36,429 nt of DNA, from NCBI GenBank assembly GCA_903844895.1, contig CAIMVM010000280.1, positions 1-36,429 on the forward strand. Reading direction: 5' to 3'. The notes under the pieces were generated by a model. The model made no database searches, was not told where the DNA came from, and was given only the letters and a program-made list of their open reading frames with translations. Origin of the DNA: an uncultured Pseudomonadota bacterium. Lineage in GTDB: Bacteria; Bdellovibrionota_B; Oligoflexia; Oligoflexales; CAIMVM01. The first letter of the stretch is position 1. Every line of letters starts with the position of its first letter. Below are positions 1 through 8,854 of the stretch, one piece after another. A program made the translations under genes and the position numbers.

Positions 1-2
1 AG

Positions 3-79
3 TGGTGGCGAGAGGCGGACTTGAACCGCCGACCTGAGGGTTATGAATCCTCCGCTCTAACCACCTGAGCTACCTCGCC
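3..79 (-). tRNA. tRNA-Met (CAU anticodon), CCA encoded
   Basis: Full cloverleaf on the minus strand. The acceptor stem GGCGAGG pairs with TCTCGCC (last pair G-T), the discriminator is A, and CCA is encoded in the DNA. The D-arm starts TAGCTCAG, and the T-arm is GGCGG-TTCAAGT-CCGCC. The anticodon loop is TTCATAA with CAT at plus-strand 43-45. The body resembles elongator tRNA-Met; a tRNA-Ile with lysidine-modified CAU is the alternative and cannot be excluded by eye. It is not an initiator, because the first acceptor pair is a normal G-C. The anticodon stem has an A31-C39 mismatch next to the loop. Length is 77 nt. Confidence 0.93.
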
Positions 80-114
80 GAGACTGGGTTAATTAAAGGC
101 TAAGTGCACGGCAG

Positions 115-654
115 TCAAGCACTTTTTTCATCTTTTAAGATATTGAATAAAGTTTTGGCCATGGGGACGAATTCTACGGAGACTCCATCTTGGATTTGGC
201 GGTAGGCAGGGCCGGCTTCATAATAACCTGCAGCTTCAAACCATGGCCCTTGAGAGGCACGAATGGCCAGGCATTTGATTTTGTAACAACCTGATTTACG
301 AGCTTCTTCTTCGATATAACGCAGGGCATCTAGGTCATGACCGCGTTCTCTTGCCTTCTTACGAAAATACACGCCATCGATGGTAGCCGTGCCATCTCCT
401 GCTGATTTATATTGCAGCCTTAAATGGACATAGCCTTCATATTTTTCCTTGAACTTAACCAGCCAAATTTTCCCGCGGTTCATTTCCCGGGTTACCGAGT
501 CTCTTATGCGAGCAGGCGAAGTTAAAGCGGCAATTTGATCCGCGTCGAGATAGGGCATACAGATCTCTTGAATGGACCTTAGCTTCACATCGCAAATTAC
601 GTCCACATCTGCGGGTGTTGCTTGTACTAAAAGCTCCCTGAAGTTTTCACTCAT
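115..654 (-). CDS. GNAT-family N-acetyltransferase
   Basis: A 179-residue protein with a GNAT layout: an N-terminal helix-rich half, a central strand IDGVYFRKKARERG corresponding to the acetyl-CoA-binding strand and loop, then a helix EEEARKSGC followed by CLAIRASQGPWFEAAGYYEAG, which is the typical GNAT 'neighbour strand plus GF/GY' ending. Substrate unknown. The start is supported by an AAGGGGA Shine-Dalgarno element three bases before ATG. It lies about 95 bp downstream of carB on the same strand, separated by a perfect inverted repeat, and may have its own promoter. The family call is from motif reading only. Confidence 0.72.
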   Translation of the reverse strand: MSENFRELLVQATPADVDVICDVKLRSIQEICMPYLDADQIAALTSPARIRDSVTREMNRGKIWLVKFKEKYEGYVHLRLQYKSAGDGTATIDGVYFRKKARERGHDLDALRYIEEEARKSGCYKIKCLAIRASQGPWFEAAGYYEAGPAYRQIQDGVSVEFVPMAKTLFNILKDEKSA

Positions 655-673
655 AAAGTCCCCTTAAAAGTAC

Positions 674-704
674 TGTCAGGACCATTATGAACTAGGTCCT
701 GACA
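674..704. terminator. Perfect 10-bp inverted repeat between carB and the GNAT gene
   Basis: TGTCAGGACC (674-683) and GGTCCTGACA (695-704) are exact reverse complements around an 11-nt loop. On the minus strand the hairpin lies just after carB and is followed by AGTACTTTTAAGG, a weak T-run, so an intrinsic terminator for the car operon is plausible. Because it also lies directly upstream of the acetyltransferase start codon, an operator is the alternative. Confidence 0.45.
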
Positions 705-749
705 AATTAAGGTGGGCTAAAATTTCATGGCTTGTTAAGAGTCTAAGTA

Positions 750-3700
750 TTAGACCTGATACTGGGGCAAGCAGGCCACTTTATGCCGGGCCGCAAATTC
801 TGGAAGCGCATTTAGGGCTCTTGCAAAAGCGGTAATTTTTTCCATATTAGTTAGCAAGGGAAGTCCAAACTGCACCGCCGCCTGCCTCACCTGGGCTCCT
901 TTGGTAAGTTCTTCGGTCCGATCATCTTTGGGGATGTTTAGCACCAAATCCACAAGACCTTTTCTAATGATTTCGAGGACATTTGGGGAATCTGTCTCGA
1001 GCCAAGAAACCGAAGTCACTTTAATGTTATGGCTTTCAAGGTAACTCGCCGTCCCAGGAGTGGCAAAAAGTGGAAGCCCCAAGTCCTGAAAAATCTTTGC
1101 AGACTCCAAGAAGCGAAATTTTTCCATTTCCGCACCTGCACTCACAAGAACGCCTTTTTTGGGGGCGGTTACTTTAGCAGCTTCCAAAGACAAGAGTAAG
1201 GCTTCCTCAAAAGTATGACCAATACACCCCACTTCTCCCGTAGAAGCCATTTCAACACCTAGAATGGGGTCTGCACCTCTAAGGCGTGTGAAGCTAAACA
1301 TAGCTGCTTTTACACCCACGTGAGGCAGCTCATCTTCAATGTGTCTTTTGACCCTTGGCTTGACACCAATCATAACGGAAGTTGCTACCTCAGCTAGGTT
1401 CAAACCAACGGTCTTGGAAATGAAAGGAAACGATCGAGCTGCACGAGCATTACACTCAATGACCTTGACGTGATTGTTTTGAGCTAAAAACTGAATATTA
1501 AAGGGTCCATTTAATTTCAGGCCAGCTGCAATCAATCTTGCGGCACGCTTTACTTGTCGAACGGTTTCCACGTAGAGTCTTTGCGCAGGGACAACCATGG
1601 TGGCATCACCGGAATGGATGCCTGCATTCTCAATATGCTCAGATACGATGGAAGTAATCACTTCCCCATTTTGAGCCACTCCATCAATTTCAATCTCACA
1701 AGCACCCAGCAAAAATTGAGAAATCACCACGGGATGGTCTGAAGAAATATCTGCGGCTGCTGAAAGAAATCTATCTAAAGAGGCTCGATCATAAGCGACC
1801 CGCATGGCAGCCCCTGACAATACGTAGCTTGGTCTCACAAGCACGGGAAAACCAATTCTCTCTATAAAGCGGTCAATGTCTTCACGTGTGCGCGCTGCCA
1901 CCCATTCCGGCTGTTCTACGCCGATGGTATCAAGAAGTGCAGAAAACTTAGAGCGGTCCTCAGAGTTATCGACCGTTTCTGGGGAATGCCCCAGTAAGTT
2001 CACCCCACTTGCCGCAAGTGGTATGGCTAGTTTGTTGGGTAGCTGACCACCCATAGACGAAATGACGCCTTTAGGTTTTTCAAAATCGACGATATCTAGA
2101 ATACGTTCTAGGGTTAGTTCTTCGAAATATAGGCGGTCGGAACTGTTGTAATCCGTAGAAACCGTTTCTGGATTGCAGTTTATGATAATGGAACACCAGC
2201 CAGCTTTTTGTAAGCATCGGCTGGAACTTACCGCACACCAATCAAATTCAACGCTGGTTCCAATTCGATAAGACCCGCCCCCAAGGACGATGGCAGAGGG
2301 CCTCTCATCTTTAGAAACTTCATCATGATGGGTTCCCCCATAAGTCATGTAGAGATAATTTGAAGGGGATGGGTATTCCCCGGCTGTAGTGTCAATTTTT
2401 TTAACTACAGGATAAACGCCTTTTTCAAGACGCAGGGCCCGAAGTTTCATAGAGACGAGGCGGGTTTCACTTTCTTTGGCGGTGCCAAATGCTTTCTTAA
2501 TCAGCAGTCCCGCAATTTGTTCATCACCGAAACCCAAACGTTTCCAATGACGCCAACCAGCGCCATCAACCCCTTCCACGACAGAGGCTATATTTTCAAT
2601 GGAGCCTTTGTAATTCGTAGCTAAGTTTTCAATCTTGAGTTCCATAGATATAATATTTGCGACTTCAGACAAAAACCACTTATCAATTTTAGTTTCAGAG
2701 TGGATTCTTTCAATTCCAAAGCCTTGTCTAAATGCTTGAAGGACGGCATAAAGCCGAGTGTCTGTCGGCACTGACAATTGGTCCTGCAATTCTTTTTCTG
2801 GCAATGCTTTAGTGAACCAAGAGAGACCTTCACCGTTTTCAGAAATCATCCGGACAGCTTTTTGTAAGGCCTCTGGAAACGTTCTACCAATCGACATAAT
2901 TTCGCCCACTGACTTCATCGTCGAGCCGAGCTCACGGTTGGCGCCTTTGAATTTCCCTAAATCCCATCTAGGAACTTTGACCGTCACATAATCTAAGGCG
3001 GGCTCATAGAATGCGCACGTAACCCCAGTTACAGGATTTTTGAGTTCCAGTAAGTCATAACCTAAAACTACTTTTGCGGCGATATAGGCAATCGGGTACC
3101 CAGACGCTTTAGACGCTAAAGCCGAAGAGCGAGAGAGACGCGCATTCACTTCAATCACATAATAATTAAGGGAATTCGGACAAAGAGCAAACTGGGCATT
3201 GCATTCACCTACTATGCCCATTGAGCCGATCATCTTGACAGCAGCATTACGTAAAAGTTGGTACTCATCGTCAGAAAGGGACTGACTTGGGCACACGACT
3301 ATGGAGTCCCCCGTATGAATGCCTAGAGGGTCAAAATTCTCCATATTACAAATGGTGATGACGTTCCCTTCACAGTCACGCATCACTTCATATTCCACTT
3401 CTTTCCAACCCTTTAAAGACTTTTCCACAAGAACTTGGGGACTCGTCACAAGAGCCGGCACCACTAAAGTTTTTAACTCGTGGTCGTTATTCGCAAAACC
3501 TGATCCCAACCCCCCGAGAGCGTAGGCAGCACGAACAATCACCGGATACCCAATTCGATTGGCTGCTGCGACAGCTTCATCAAGAGAACTCGTGGCAATG
3601 CTTTCTGGAATGGGAATTCCAATTTGATTCATTTTTTTTGCAAAAAGATCTCGATCCTCGGTCATTCGGAGGGTTTCAGGAGGTGTGCCAAGGTTCACTA

Positions 3701-4061
3701 CCCCATATTTTTTTAAGATTCCTCTTTCATCTAAATCCAATAGACAGTTAAGAGCCGTTTGACCACCAAACCCAGCAATAATCGCGGTGGGGCGTTCTAG
3801 CTCAAATATTTTCTCCACCCATTCAGGTGTCACGGGATAGAGATAAGTTTTGACGCCCGCTTCAGGATTGGTTTGAACCGTCGCGATGTTTGGGTTGACG
3901 ATAATAACTTCAAAACCTTCTTCCTTAACTGCTTTTAACGCTTGGGTGCCCGAATAGTCAAATTCGCCCGCCTGCCCAATAGACAAGCCCCCGGAACCAA
4001 GAATCAGAATTTTGGGAGTTTTGCCGTTTTGAATGTTTCTAAGCTCTGGTCTTAAAGGCAT
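750..4061 (-). CDS. carB: Carbamoyl phosphate synthase large subunit
   Basis: Makes carbamoyl phosphate from bicarbonate, ATP and ammonia channelled from CarA, feeding pyrimidine and arginine synthesis in the cytoplasm. The 1103 residues carry the duplicated ATP-grasp architecture: the first half opens with KILILGSGGLSIGQAGEFDYSG, and the second restarts near residue 590 with AIVLGGGSYRIGTSVEFDW. The C-terminal MGS-like allosteric domain begins near GVLVSAGAEMEKFRFLESA. Slightly longer than the usual ~1070 residues. Its ATG overlaps the end of carA by 10 bp, so the two are probably translationally coupled. Very secure identification. Confidence 0.98.
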   Translation of the reverse strand: MPLRPELRNIQNGKTPKILILGSGGLSIGQAGEFDYSGTQALKAVKEEGFEVIIVNPNIATVQTNPEAGVKTYLYPVTPEWVEKIFELERPTAIIAGFGGQTALNCLLDLDERGILKKYGVVNLGTPPETLRMTEDRDLFAKKMNQIGIPIPESIATSSLDEAVAAANRIGYPVIVRAAYALGGLGSGFANNDHELKTLVVPALVTSPQVLVEKSLKGWKEVEYEVMRDCEGNVITICNMENFDPLGIHTGDSIVVCPSQSLSDDEYQLLRNAAVKMIGSMGIVGECNAQFALCPNSLNYYVIEVNARLSRSSALASKASGYPIAYIAAKVVLGYDLLELKNPVTGVTCAFYEPALDYVTVKVPRWDLGKFKGANRELGSTMKSVGEIMSIGRTFPEALQKAVRMISENGEGLSWFTKALPEKELQDQLSVPTDTRLYAVLQAFRQGFGIERIHSETKIDKWFLSEVANIISMELKIENLATNYKGSIENIASVVEGVDGAGWRHWKRLGFGDEQIAGLLIKKAFGTAKESETRLVSMKLRALRLEKGVYPVVKKIDTTAGEYPSPSNYLYMTYGGTHHDEVSKDERPSAIVLGGGSYRIGTSVEFDWCAVSSSRCLQKAGWCSIIINCNPETVSTDYNSSDRLYFEELTLERILDIVDFEKPKGVISSMGGQLPNKLAIPLAASGVNLLGHSPETVDNSEDRSKFSALLDTIGVEQPEWVAARTREDIDRFIERIGFPVLVRPSYVLSGAAMRVAYDRASLDRFLSAAADISSDHPVVISQFLLGACEIEIDGVAQNGEVITSIVSEHIENAGIHSGDATMVVPAQRLYVETVRQVKRAARLIAAGLKLNGPFNIQFLAQNNHVKVIECNARAARSFPFISKTVGLNLAEVATSVMIGVKPRVKRHIEDELPHVGVKAAMFSFTRLRGADPILGVEMASTGEVGCIGHTFEEALLLSLEAAKVTAPKKGVLVSAGAEMEKFRFLESAKIFQDLGLPLFATPGTASYLESHNIKVTSVSWLETDSPNVLEIIRKGLVDLVLNIPKDDRTEELTKGAQVRQAAVQFGLPLLTNMEKITAFARALNALPEFAARHKVACLPQYQV

Positions 4062-5173
4062 GATTTTTTTACCTCTGAAATAAATTCCTCAATGATCCAT
4101 CCCGTATCACGTGGTCCACCTGCAGATTCAGGGTGAAACTGAACGCTGCGAAAATGCTTAGTCTTATGCTTGATGCCTTCAATAGTTTGATCATTGGCGT
4201 TTCTAAACCAGGGTTCCCAATCGGAGGGAAGCGACTTATCATCCACTACAAACCCGTGATTTTGCGACGTCATATAGCCATTTCTAGTATGAACTACATA
4301 CACAGGCTGATTATGACTGCGATGGCCATAAGGCATGCGGTGAGTGGTTGCCCCTGCGGCTAAACTTAAAAGTTGATGACCCAAACAAATCCCCAAAATG
4401 GGGCGGTCCTCTTGCAACAAGGACTTCACTCGATCCTTTAAATCCCCAGTCATAATAGGGTCACCAGGGCCATTAGATAAAAGCCAGCCATGACAATCTA
4501 TTTTTGAAAAATCAGTATCCCAAGGCAGAACCTGAACTTCGCAATCATACTTTAAGAGTTGGCTAATGATGTTCCACTTGACGCCACAATCCACAAGGCC
4601 GATGCGGATCTTTCCTTTTCCGAGTTTGATAATATCTTTCCTACTCACTTCGGGTAGGACATTTTGAAGTGAGGGATCAAAGTATTGACCAACTGTAAGG
4701 GGGTTGATACTCCCAAGATTTCGATAGCCTTCAGGCCTTTCTGGGGAAATGCGACCCAGCAAATTTCGTGATTTTCTAATGGTGTGAACGAGATGTCTCG
4801 TATCAATGCCTACAATTCCTGGCACTCCTTGAGCTTCCAGCCACTTGCTCAGGGGCTCAAAACTATTCCAATGAAAAGCTTCCCTGGAATCTATGGAAAC
4901 AATCACCGCCGAGGCATGCACCTTGTTGGATTCCCACCCTGAAGGAAGTGGGTAAGTCATCTCCTTTGGCAGGGGCGGAACACCATAGTTTCCAATGAGT
5001 GGGTAAGCAAAGACTAGTATCTCACCGAAATAACTTGGGTCTGTCATGGCCTCAGAGTATCCAACCATGCCTGTAGTGAAAACCATTTCACCACTTGACT
5101 CTAAAGGAGCCCCAATAAGATCACCTTGAAATCTTTCGCCATTTGAAAGTATCAAAGTACAACGCTGCCGCAT
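4052..5173 (-). CDS. carA: Carbamoyl phosphate synthase small (glutaminase) subunit
   Basis: Hydrolyses glutamine and passes ammonia to CarB. 373 residues from the ATG at 5173, close to the family's ~380. The N-terminal CPSase small domain includes GMVGYSEAMTDPSYFGEI. The class I glutamine amidotransferase domain has the nucleophile Cys in LGICLGHQLLSLA and the catalytic His-Glu in SVQFHPESAGGP. A longer open frame extends to 5359 but would overlap the divergent thiolase and adds non-conserved residues. The chosen start has GGGAG seven bases upstream and begins MRQRCTLILSNGERFQG, as in homologues. First gene of the carAB operon. Confidence 0.96.
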   Translation of the reverse strand: MRQRCTLILSNGERFQGDLIGAPLESSGEMVFTTGMVGYSEAMTDPSYFGEILVFAYPLIGNYGVPPLPKEMTYPLPSGWESNKVHASAVIVSIDSREAFHWNSFEPLSKWLEAQGVPGIVGIDTRHLVHTIRKSRNLLGRISPERPEGYRNLGSINPLTVGQYFDPSLQNVLPEVSRKDIIKLGKGKIRIGLVDCGVKWNIISQLLKYDCEVQVLPWDTDFSKIDCHGWLLSNGPGDPIMTGDLKDRVKSLLQEDRPILGICLGHQLLSLAAGATTHRMPYGHRSHNQPVYVVHTRNGYMTSQNHGFVVDDKSLPSDWEPWFRNANDQTIEGIKHKTKHFRSVQFHPESAGGPRDTGWIIEEFISEVKKSCL

Positions 5174-5181
5174 GATGTTCT

Positions 5182-5198
5182 CCCGTCTTGCATACGGG
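5182..5198 (-). promoter_or_regulatory. Hairpin overlapping the carA ribosome-binding site
   Basis: On the minus strand CCCGT and ACGGG form a perfect 5-bp stem around a 7-nt loop just before carA. The 3' arm shares bases with the Shine-Dalgarno element (ACGGGAG), so folding would hide the ribosome-binding site. The structure is seen in the sequence; a regulatory role is inference, as a stem this short can arise by chance. Confidence 0.35.
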
Positions 5199-5269
5199 AC
5201 GATAATATATAGAAACATTTGGCTAGCTGCTATGGTAATGTTCGAGATCGATATTTTATGGAGAAAAAG

Positions 5270-6451
5270 ATGGAAACTAGCGCATCCTACATCGTTTATG
5301 CCGGCAGAACAGCCATAGGCAAGCTTCAAGGGGCTTTTGCAGCAACCCCAGCTCCCCAATTGGCGGCGGCAGTCATAAAAGACGCCATGGCAAAGACTGG
5401 CCTTGCCGCTAAGAACGTCGATGAGATTATTTTAGGCAATGTGTTGACCGCAGGCATAGGACAGGCCCCTGCTCGGCAAGCGGCTATCTACGGCGGCCTG
5501 CCGCATTCGGTTTGTGCAACTACGATTAACCGAGTTTGTGGCTCTGGACTTAAATCCGTAATGCTAGCGGATCAGTCGATTCGCCTTGGTGACTCTGAAG
5601 TCGTTTTAGCAGGCGGCATGGAAAACATGACCCTAGCCCCCCACCTTCTGCCTGGAATTAGAGCTGGAGTTAAATTTGGCGGATTTGGAGCCCTAGACCA
5701 CATGCAAATTGATGGGCTAGTAGACCCCTATTCGAACTCTGCCATGGGTGTTTGTGGCGAATTATGTGCCAAGGAGTATGATTTTAGCCGCGAAAAGCAG
5801 GATGAGTTTGCCATTAAAAGCTATGAAAAAGCTCGATCTGCCGCTGAAAAAGGTTACTTTCAAAACGAAATCGTACCGATCGAAGTACGGGCTGGTAAAG
5901 CCACGCAAATGGTCGCTCAAGATGAAGAGCCCTTTGCCTCCGATCTTGCCAAGCTGCCAGGTTTAAGACCGGCTTTTGACAAAAACGGCACCATCACAGC
6001 TGGTAATGCCTCCAGCATCAATGATGGAGCTTCCGTAGTCATGTTAGCTTCAGAATCTGCACTCAAAAAACACAACCTAAAACCACTGGCGAAAATCGTG
6101 GCCCAAGCATCATTCGCCCATGATCCTAGCTGGTTTACAACGGCACCAGTCGACTGCATTCGCAAAGTTTTGGCTAAAGCAGGATTAAGTGTGGCGCAAA
6201 TTGATCTTTTTGAAATCAATGAGGCATTTGCGGTTGTAACGATGGCCGCCATTCAAAAACTTGAAATTGACCCGAGCAGAGTTAACGTACATGGTGGCGC
6301 TGTAGCCTTGGGACATCCGATCGGAGCGAGCGGCGCTCGCGTACTCACAACCCTTACCCATTCCTTAATAAGACACAAAAAGCGTTACGGACTAGCAACG
6401 CTTTGCATTGGTGGCGGAGAAGCTTCTGCTGTGATCATCGAGGTGTGTTAA
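5270..6451 (+). CDS. Acetyl-CoA C-acetyltransferase (thiolase)
   Basis: Thiolase-superfamily enzyme, most likely condensing two acetyl-CoA to acetoacetyl-CoA or the reverse. 393 residues, the standard size. Catalytic Cys90 lies in [10 protein letters not shown]. The later signatures [26 protein letters not shown] (catalytic His) and [11 protein letters not shown] (second Cys) are all present. The frame is open from a TTG at 5219, but the ATG at 5270 has GGAG six bases upstream and gives the conserved N-terminus [15 protein letters not shown]. It stands alone, divergent from carA with about 96 bp between them, and ends at a strong inverted repeat. Degradative versus biosynthetic use cannot be told from the sequence. 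Confidence 0.93.
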   Translation: METSASYIVYAGRTAIGKLQGAFAATPAPQLAAAVIKDAMAKTGLAAKNVDEIILGNVLTAGIGQAPARQAAIYGGLPHSVCATTINRVCGSGLKSVMLADQSIRLGDSEVVLAGGMENMTLAPHLLPGIRAGVKFGGFGALDHMQIDGLVDPYSNSAMGVCGELCAKEYDFSREKQDEFAIKSYEKARSAAEKGYFQNEIVPIEVRAGKATQMVAQDEEPFASDLAKLPGLRPAFDKNGTITAGNASSINDGASVVMLASESALKKHNLKPLAKIVAQASFAHDPSWFTTAPVDCIRKVLAKAGLSVAQIDLFEINEAFAVVTMAAIQKLEIDPSRVNVHGGAVALGHPIGASGARVLTTLTHSLIRHKKRYGLATLCIGGGEASAVIIEVC

Positions 6452-6479
6452 AACATTGCCCCAAACATAGGCCGGACAA

Positions 6480-6519
6480 GATCCAAGATAGATGCTCTTG
6501 CAACAATCTATCTTGGATC
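6480..6519. terminator. Perfect 14-bp inverted repeat between convergent genes
   Basis: GATCCAAGATAGAT (6480-6493) and its exact reverse complement (6506-6519) flank a 12-nt loop, 28 bp after the thiolase stop. The next gene is convergent, so a bidirectional transcription barrier is plausible. On the plus strand the stem is followed by AAAAATTTATA rather than a clean T-run, which makes it an imperfect intrinsic terminator. Confidence 0.5.
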
Positions 6520-6599
6520 AAAAATTTATAGATACATCGCAAAAAACCTGTCAAACAGACTCTTGTAAACCTGGCACATTTAGCAAGGACCCATTCTCT

Positions 6600-6806
6600 T
6601 CATTTCTTCTTGGCTAAAGCTTGGATTTTTTCTAAGCGCTTTTTCTGAACTCTCGCCATGGATTCAAAATCAAATTGCACACTTGAGCTCAATTTAGCTT
6701 CAGCATTTTCTTGTTTAATTTTGCGAATAAATAGTTCGCAACAAAGGTAACACCCTAAATGGGGCTGACTTCGGGCTATATCTTCACTATGAATCAAGCA
6801 TCTCAT
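6600..6806 (-). CDS. Small Cys-containing hypothetical protein
   Basis: 68 residues, unrecognised. The N-terminal third has H6, H16, C19, C22 and C23 (HLGCYLCC), a spacing that could bind a metal ion. The rest is charged and helical, ending in a Lys-rich tail (RLEKIQALAKKK). The ATG lies three bases beyond the stop of the upstream cNMP-domain gene, so it is probably the last gene of that transcript; the ribosome-binding site is weak (GGCGAG). It is accepted as real because it fits exactly into the operon spacing and no competing frame exists, but it could be spurious. Confidence 0.5.
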   Translation of the reverse strand: MRCLIHSEDIARSQPHLGCYLCCELFIRKIKQENAEAKLSSSVQFDFESMARVQKKRLEKIQALAKKK

Positions 6807-6809
6807 AAT

Positions 6810-8714
6810 CTAACTCGCCTTCGACTGATGGGTGAGACGGGTAAGAAGTTTGGTAAGATAATATTTATAAATTTTCGTTGAAATATTTCCATTTGAAAAT
6901 AGAGCTTGTTCAAACTTGGAAGAGCTGCAGTACCAGACTTTACATTGCGAAGTAGCGGTAAGCTGCAAAGGTGTCTGATACTCTGCTAAAACCGACAATT
7001 CTCCAAAGCTATCCGAAGCTGAAATAGATCCCGAGGGTTTAGAATCATTTCTGTTCTTCTTAGTACAGCTAAGCGTCCCCTCCAAAACCACATACATACC
7101 TTCCAAATCTGAGATGCCATCATAGAGCACAAAATCCGCATCTATTTCGATAACTTCACCTGCATGCCAAATCAATTCGCACTCATCTCTATTTAAATCC
7201 ACAAAAATGGAGCAATTGAAAAAATTCTTGTGGGTAGCCACCACATATCTAGATTCATCTTTCGAAAACCTCGCGCTCAAACTAGCCCCTGAATCAAAAT
7301 GCTCCGTCTTCTCTAAAGAAGTCGACAAAAAAGCATTCGCCGAAAGATTCCTGCCTCGGGTTTCATTTCCCGGAGAAGCAACTGATGGCTCAGGTGGGGA
7401 GGGCGCATCATCCTCGTCAATATAGAGTTTAAATTCGCTAAGATCACTGGGAGATTCCGCCGTATAGGTCGAGAGCTGAGGTCGAACTTCTTGATGTTTC
7501 GGTTCGGCAGACATTTCTTCAATGGCACTTACATCGAAAGAGAAATCTAAAGAGCTTCTATTGCCGTCCTCGACAGGACTATCTGCTGGTTGCAAATCAA
7601 GATTTTTATGAAGCTCAGAAAGTTGGGAGTCTTCTCCTAAAACGAAACGACTCGGAGCAGAGGATCTTTGAGACCTAGCGCTAGATTTTTTCGACTTTAA
7701 ACGAGATGAATTTTCAATATCACCAGCACGTTCGAAGCAATAATAAGCTCTTTCCAGATCTCCAAATTGCTCAAACGCAATGCCTGCCTTATCAAATTTG
7801 CCACCAGCTTCAAAAATCATCCCAGATCGATCATGCATTCCAGCTTCAGCAAAGGCTAAAGCAAGATCAACATAAGAGATATCTTCATAGTTAATAGCGA
7901 GCATGATCCGATTTATATCTTCCATCTTAGTCTTTGAAATAAGAGGAACTGATTTTTTATAGTTGCCTGCTTTATAAAACTCTATAATCGGCTTATGAAG
8001 TTGGCCATAAGACTGAACAATACTAACGATGTCATCATTAAAGTTCCCCGCAGAGAGCCACTTCACCATGGCATCTTTGTCGGATGAGGTAAATTGGCTC
8101 CTGTCAAAGGAAAGATCTTCAGTTAGTTTTCTAACAAATGACGTGACCGCTGCCTGGATATTTCCGCTTTTTAGGTAAGCTCGTCCCGCCTCTATATAGA
8201 GCTTACACTTGGAAAAGATCTTCGCCGCTTCTTCAAACTTGCTTGCTTTCTCAAAAAGTAAAGCCGCATTTCCATGGTCGCCAGACGCCATAGATGCTTT
8301 CCCGGCCTCATAAAACATTCCGGCAGAAATAAAGCACTCAGCGGCATTGGTCCAATATCCATTTCTAGCATAGATAATACCGGCCCGATTGGGCCGACGC
8401 ATCCGCATGAGAATTTGCGCCGCCTCGTGAATATGTTTGTTCGATTCCAGCACAGCAATGGCGTCGCGCTCTAAACCAATCGACTCTAAAAGTCTCGATG
8501 CCTGCAAAATGCGGTTTTGCCCAATAAGTGACTTCGCCTGGTCCAAAATCTTTGTCTCATGACGAGTCAGATGTCTCTGATCGCTAACGCGCTTAGGACT
8601 TTTGCCTGAATGCGTTGATTTTACCACGGGTCGATTCTTTGACTTCGTGACTTGGGAGTAAACTCCAAAGACAACCACTAAAAGTACGACAATGATGGCG
8701 TAGCCAATTGACAT
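6810..8714 (-). CDS. Membrane-anchored helical-repeat protein with C-terminal cyclic-nucleotide-binding-like domain
   Basis: 634 residues in four parts. Residues 4-20 are one hydrophobic segment (IGYAIIVVLLVVVFGVY) with the Lys-rich cytoplasmic side after it. Residues ~50-350 are TPR/SNAP-like paired helices (for example ALLFEKASKFEEAAKIFSKC, AYYCFERAGDIENSSRL). Residues ~350-490 are a low-complexity Ser/Glu/Pro linker. Residues ~500-620 resemble a Crp/cNMP-binding beta-roll (VIEIDADFVLYDGISDLEGMYVVLEG, SFGELSVLAEYQ). The Arg that contacts the phosphate in true cAMP binders is not obvious, so ligand binding is unproven. GGAG eight bases before ATG supports the start. Likely a cytoplasmic-face scaffold or sensor at the inner membrane. 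Confidence 0.8.
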   Translation of the reverse strand: MSIGYAIIVVLLVVVFGVYSQVTKSKNRPVVKSTHSGKSPKRVSDQRHLTRHETKILDQAKSLIGQNRILQASRLLESIGLERDAIAVLESNKHIHEAAQILMRMRRPNRAGIIYARNGYWTNAAECFISAGMFYEAGKASMASGDHGNAALLFEKASKFEEAAKIFSKCKLYIEAGRAYLKSGNIQAAVTSFVRKLTEDLSFDRSQFTSSDKDAMVKWLSAGNFNDDIVSIVQSYGQLHKPIIEFYKAGNYKKSVPLISKTKMEDINRIMLAINYEDISYVDLALAFAEAGMHDRSGMIFEAGGKFDKAGIAFEQFGDLERAYYCFERAGDIENSSRLKSKKSSARSQRSSAPSRFVLGEDSQLSELHKNLDLQPADSPVEDGNRSSLDFSFDVSAIEEMSAEPKHQEVRPQLSTYTAESPSDLSEFKLYIDEDDAPSPPEPSVASPGNETRGRNLSANAFLSTSLEKTEHFDSGASLSARFSKDESRYVVATHKNFFNCSIFVDLNRDECELIWHAGEVIEIDADFVLYDGISDLEGMYVVLEGTLSCTKKNRNDSKPSGSISASDSFGELSVLAEYQTPLQLTATSQCKVWYCSSSKFEQALFSNGNISTKIYKYYLTKLLTRLTHQSKAS

Positions 8715-8854
8715 CCGCAGATCTCCACAGACAAAGATACATTTCTTGTCCTGCTTCTAAGATCGGAAGATTATTCTAGAAGTTAACAAAACAGCCGACG
8801 GGAGCCGCCAAAAACATCACAATGCATATTAATTACAGCATGTTATATGGAAAC

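Noticed and set aside
5174-5359. N-terminal extension of carA to 5359
   Set aside because: Overlaps the thiolase start on the other strand and adds residues not found in CarA; the internal ATG has a good ribosome-binding site.
5917-6252. 111-codon minus-strand frame inside the thiolase gene
   Set aside because: Antisense shadow of a strongly conserved gene; no start signal.
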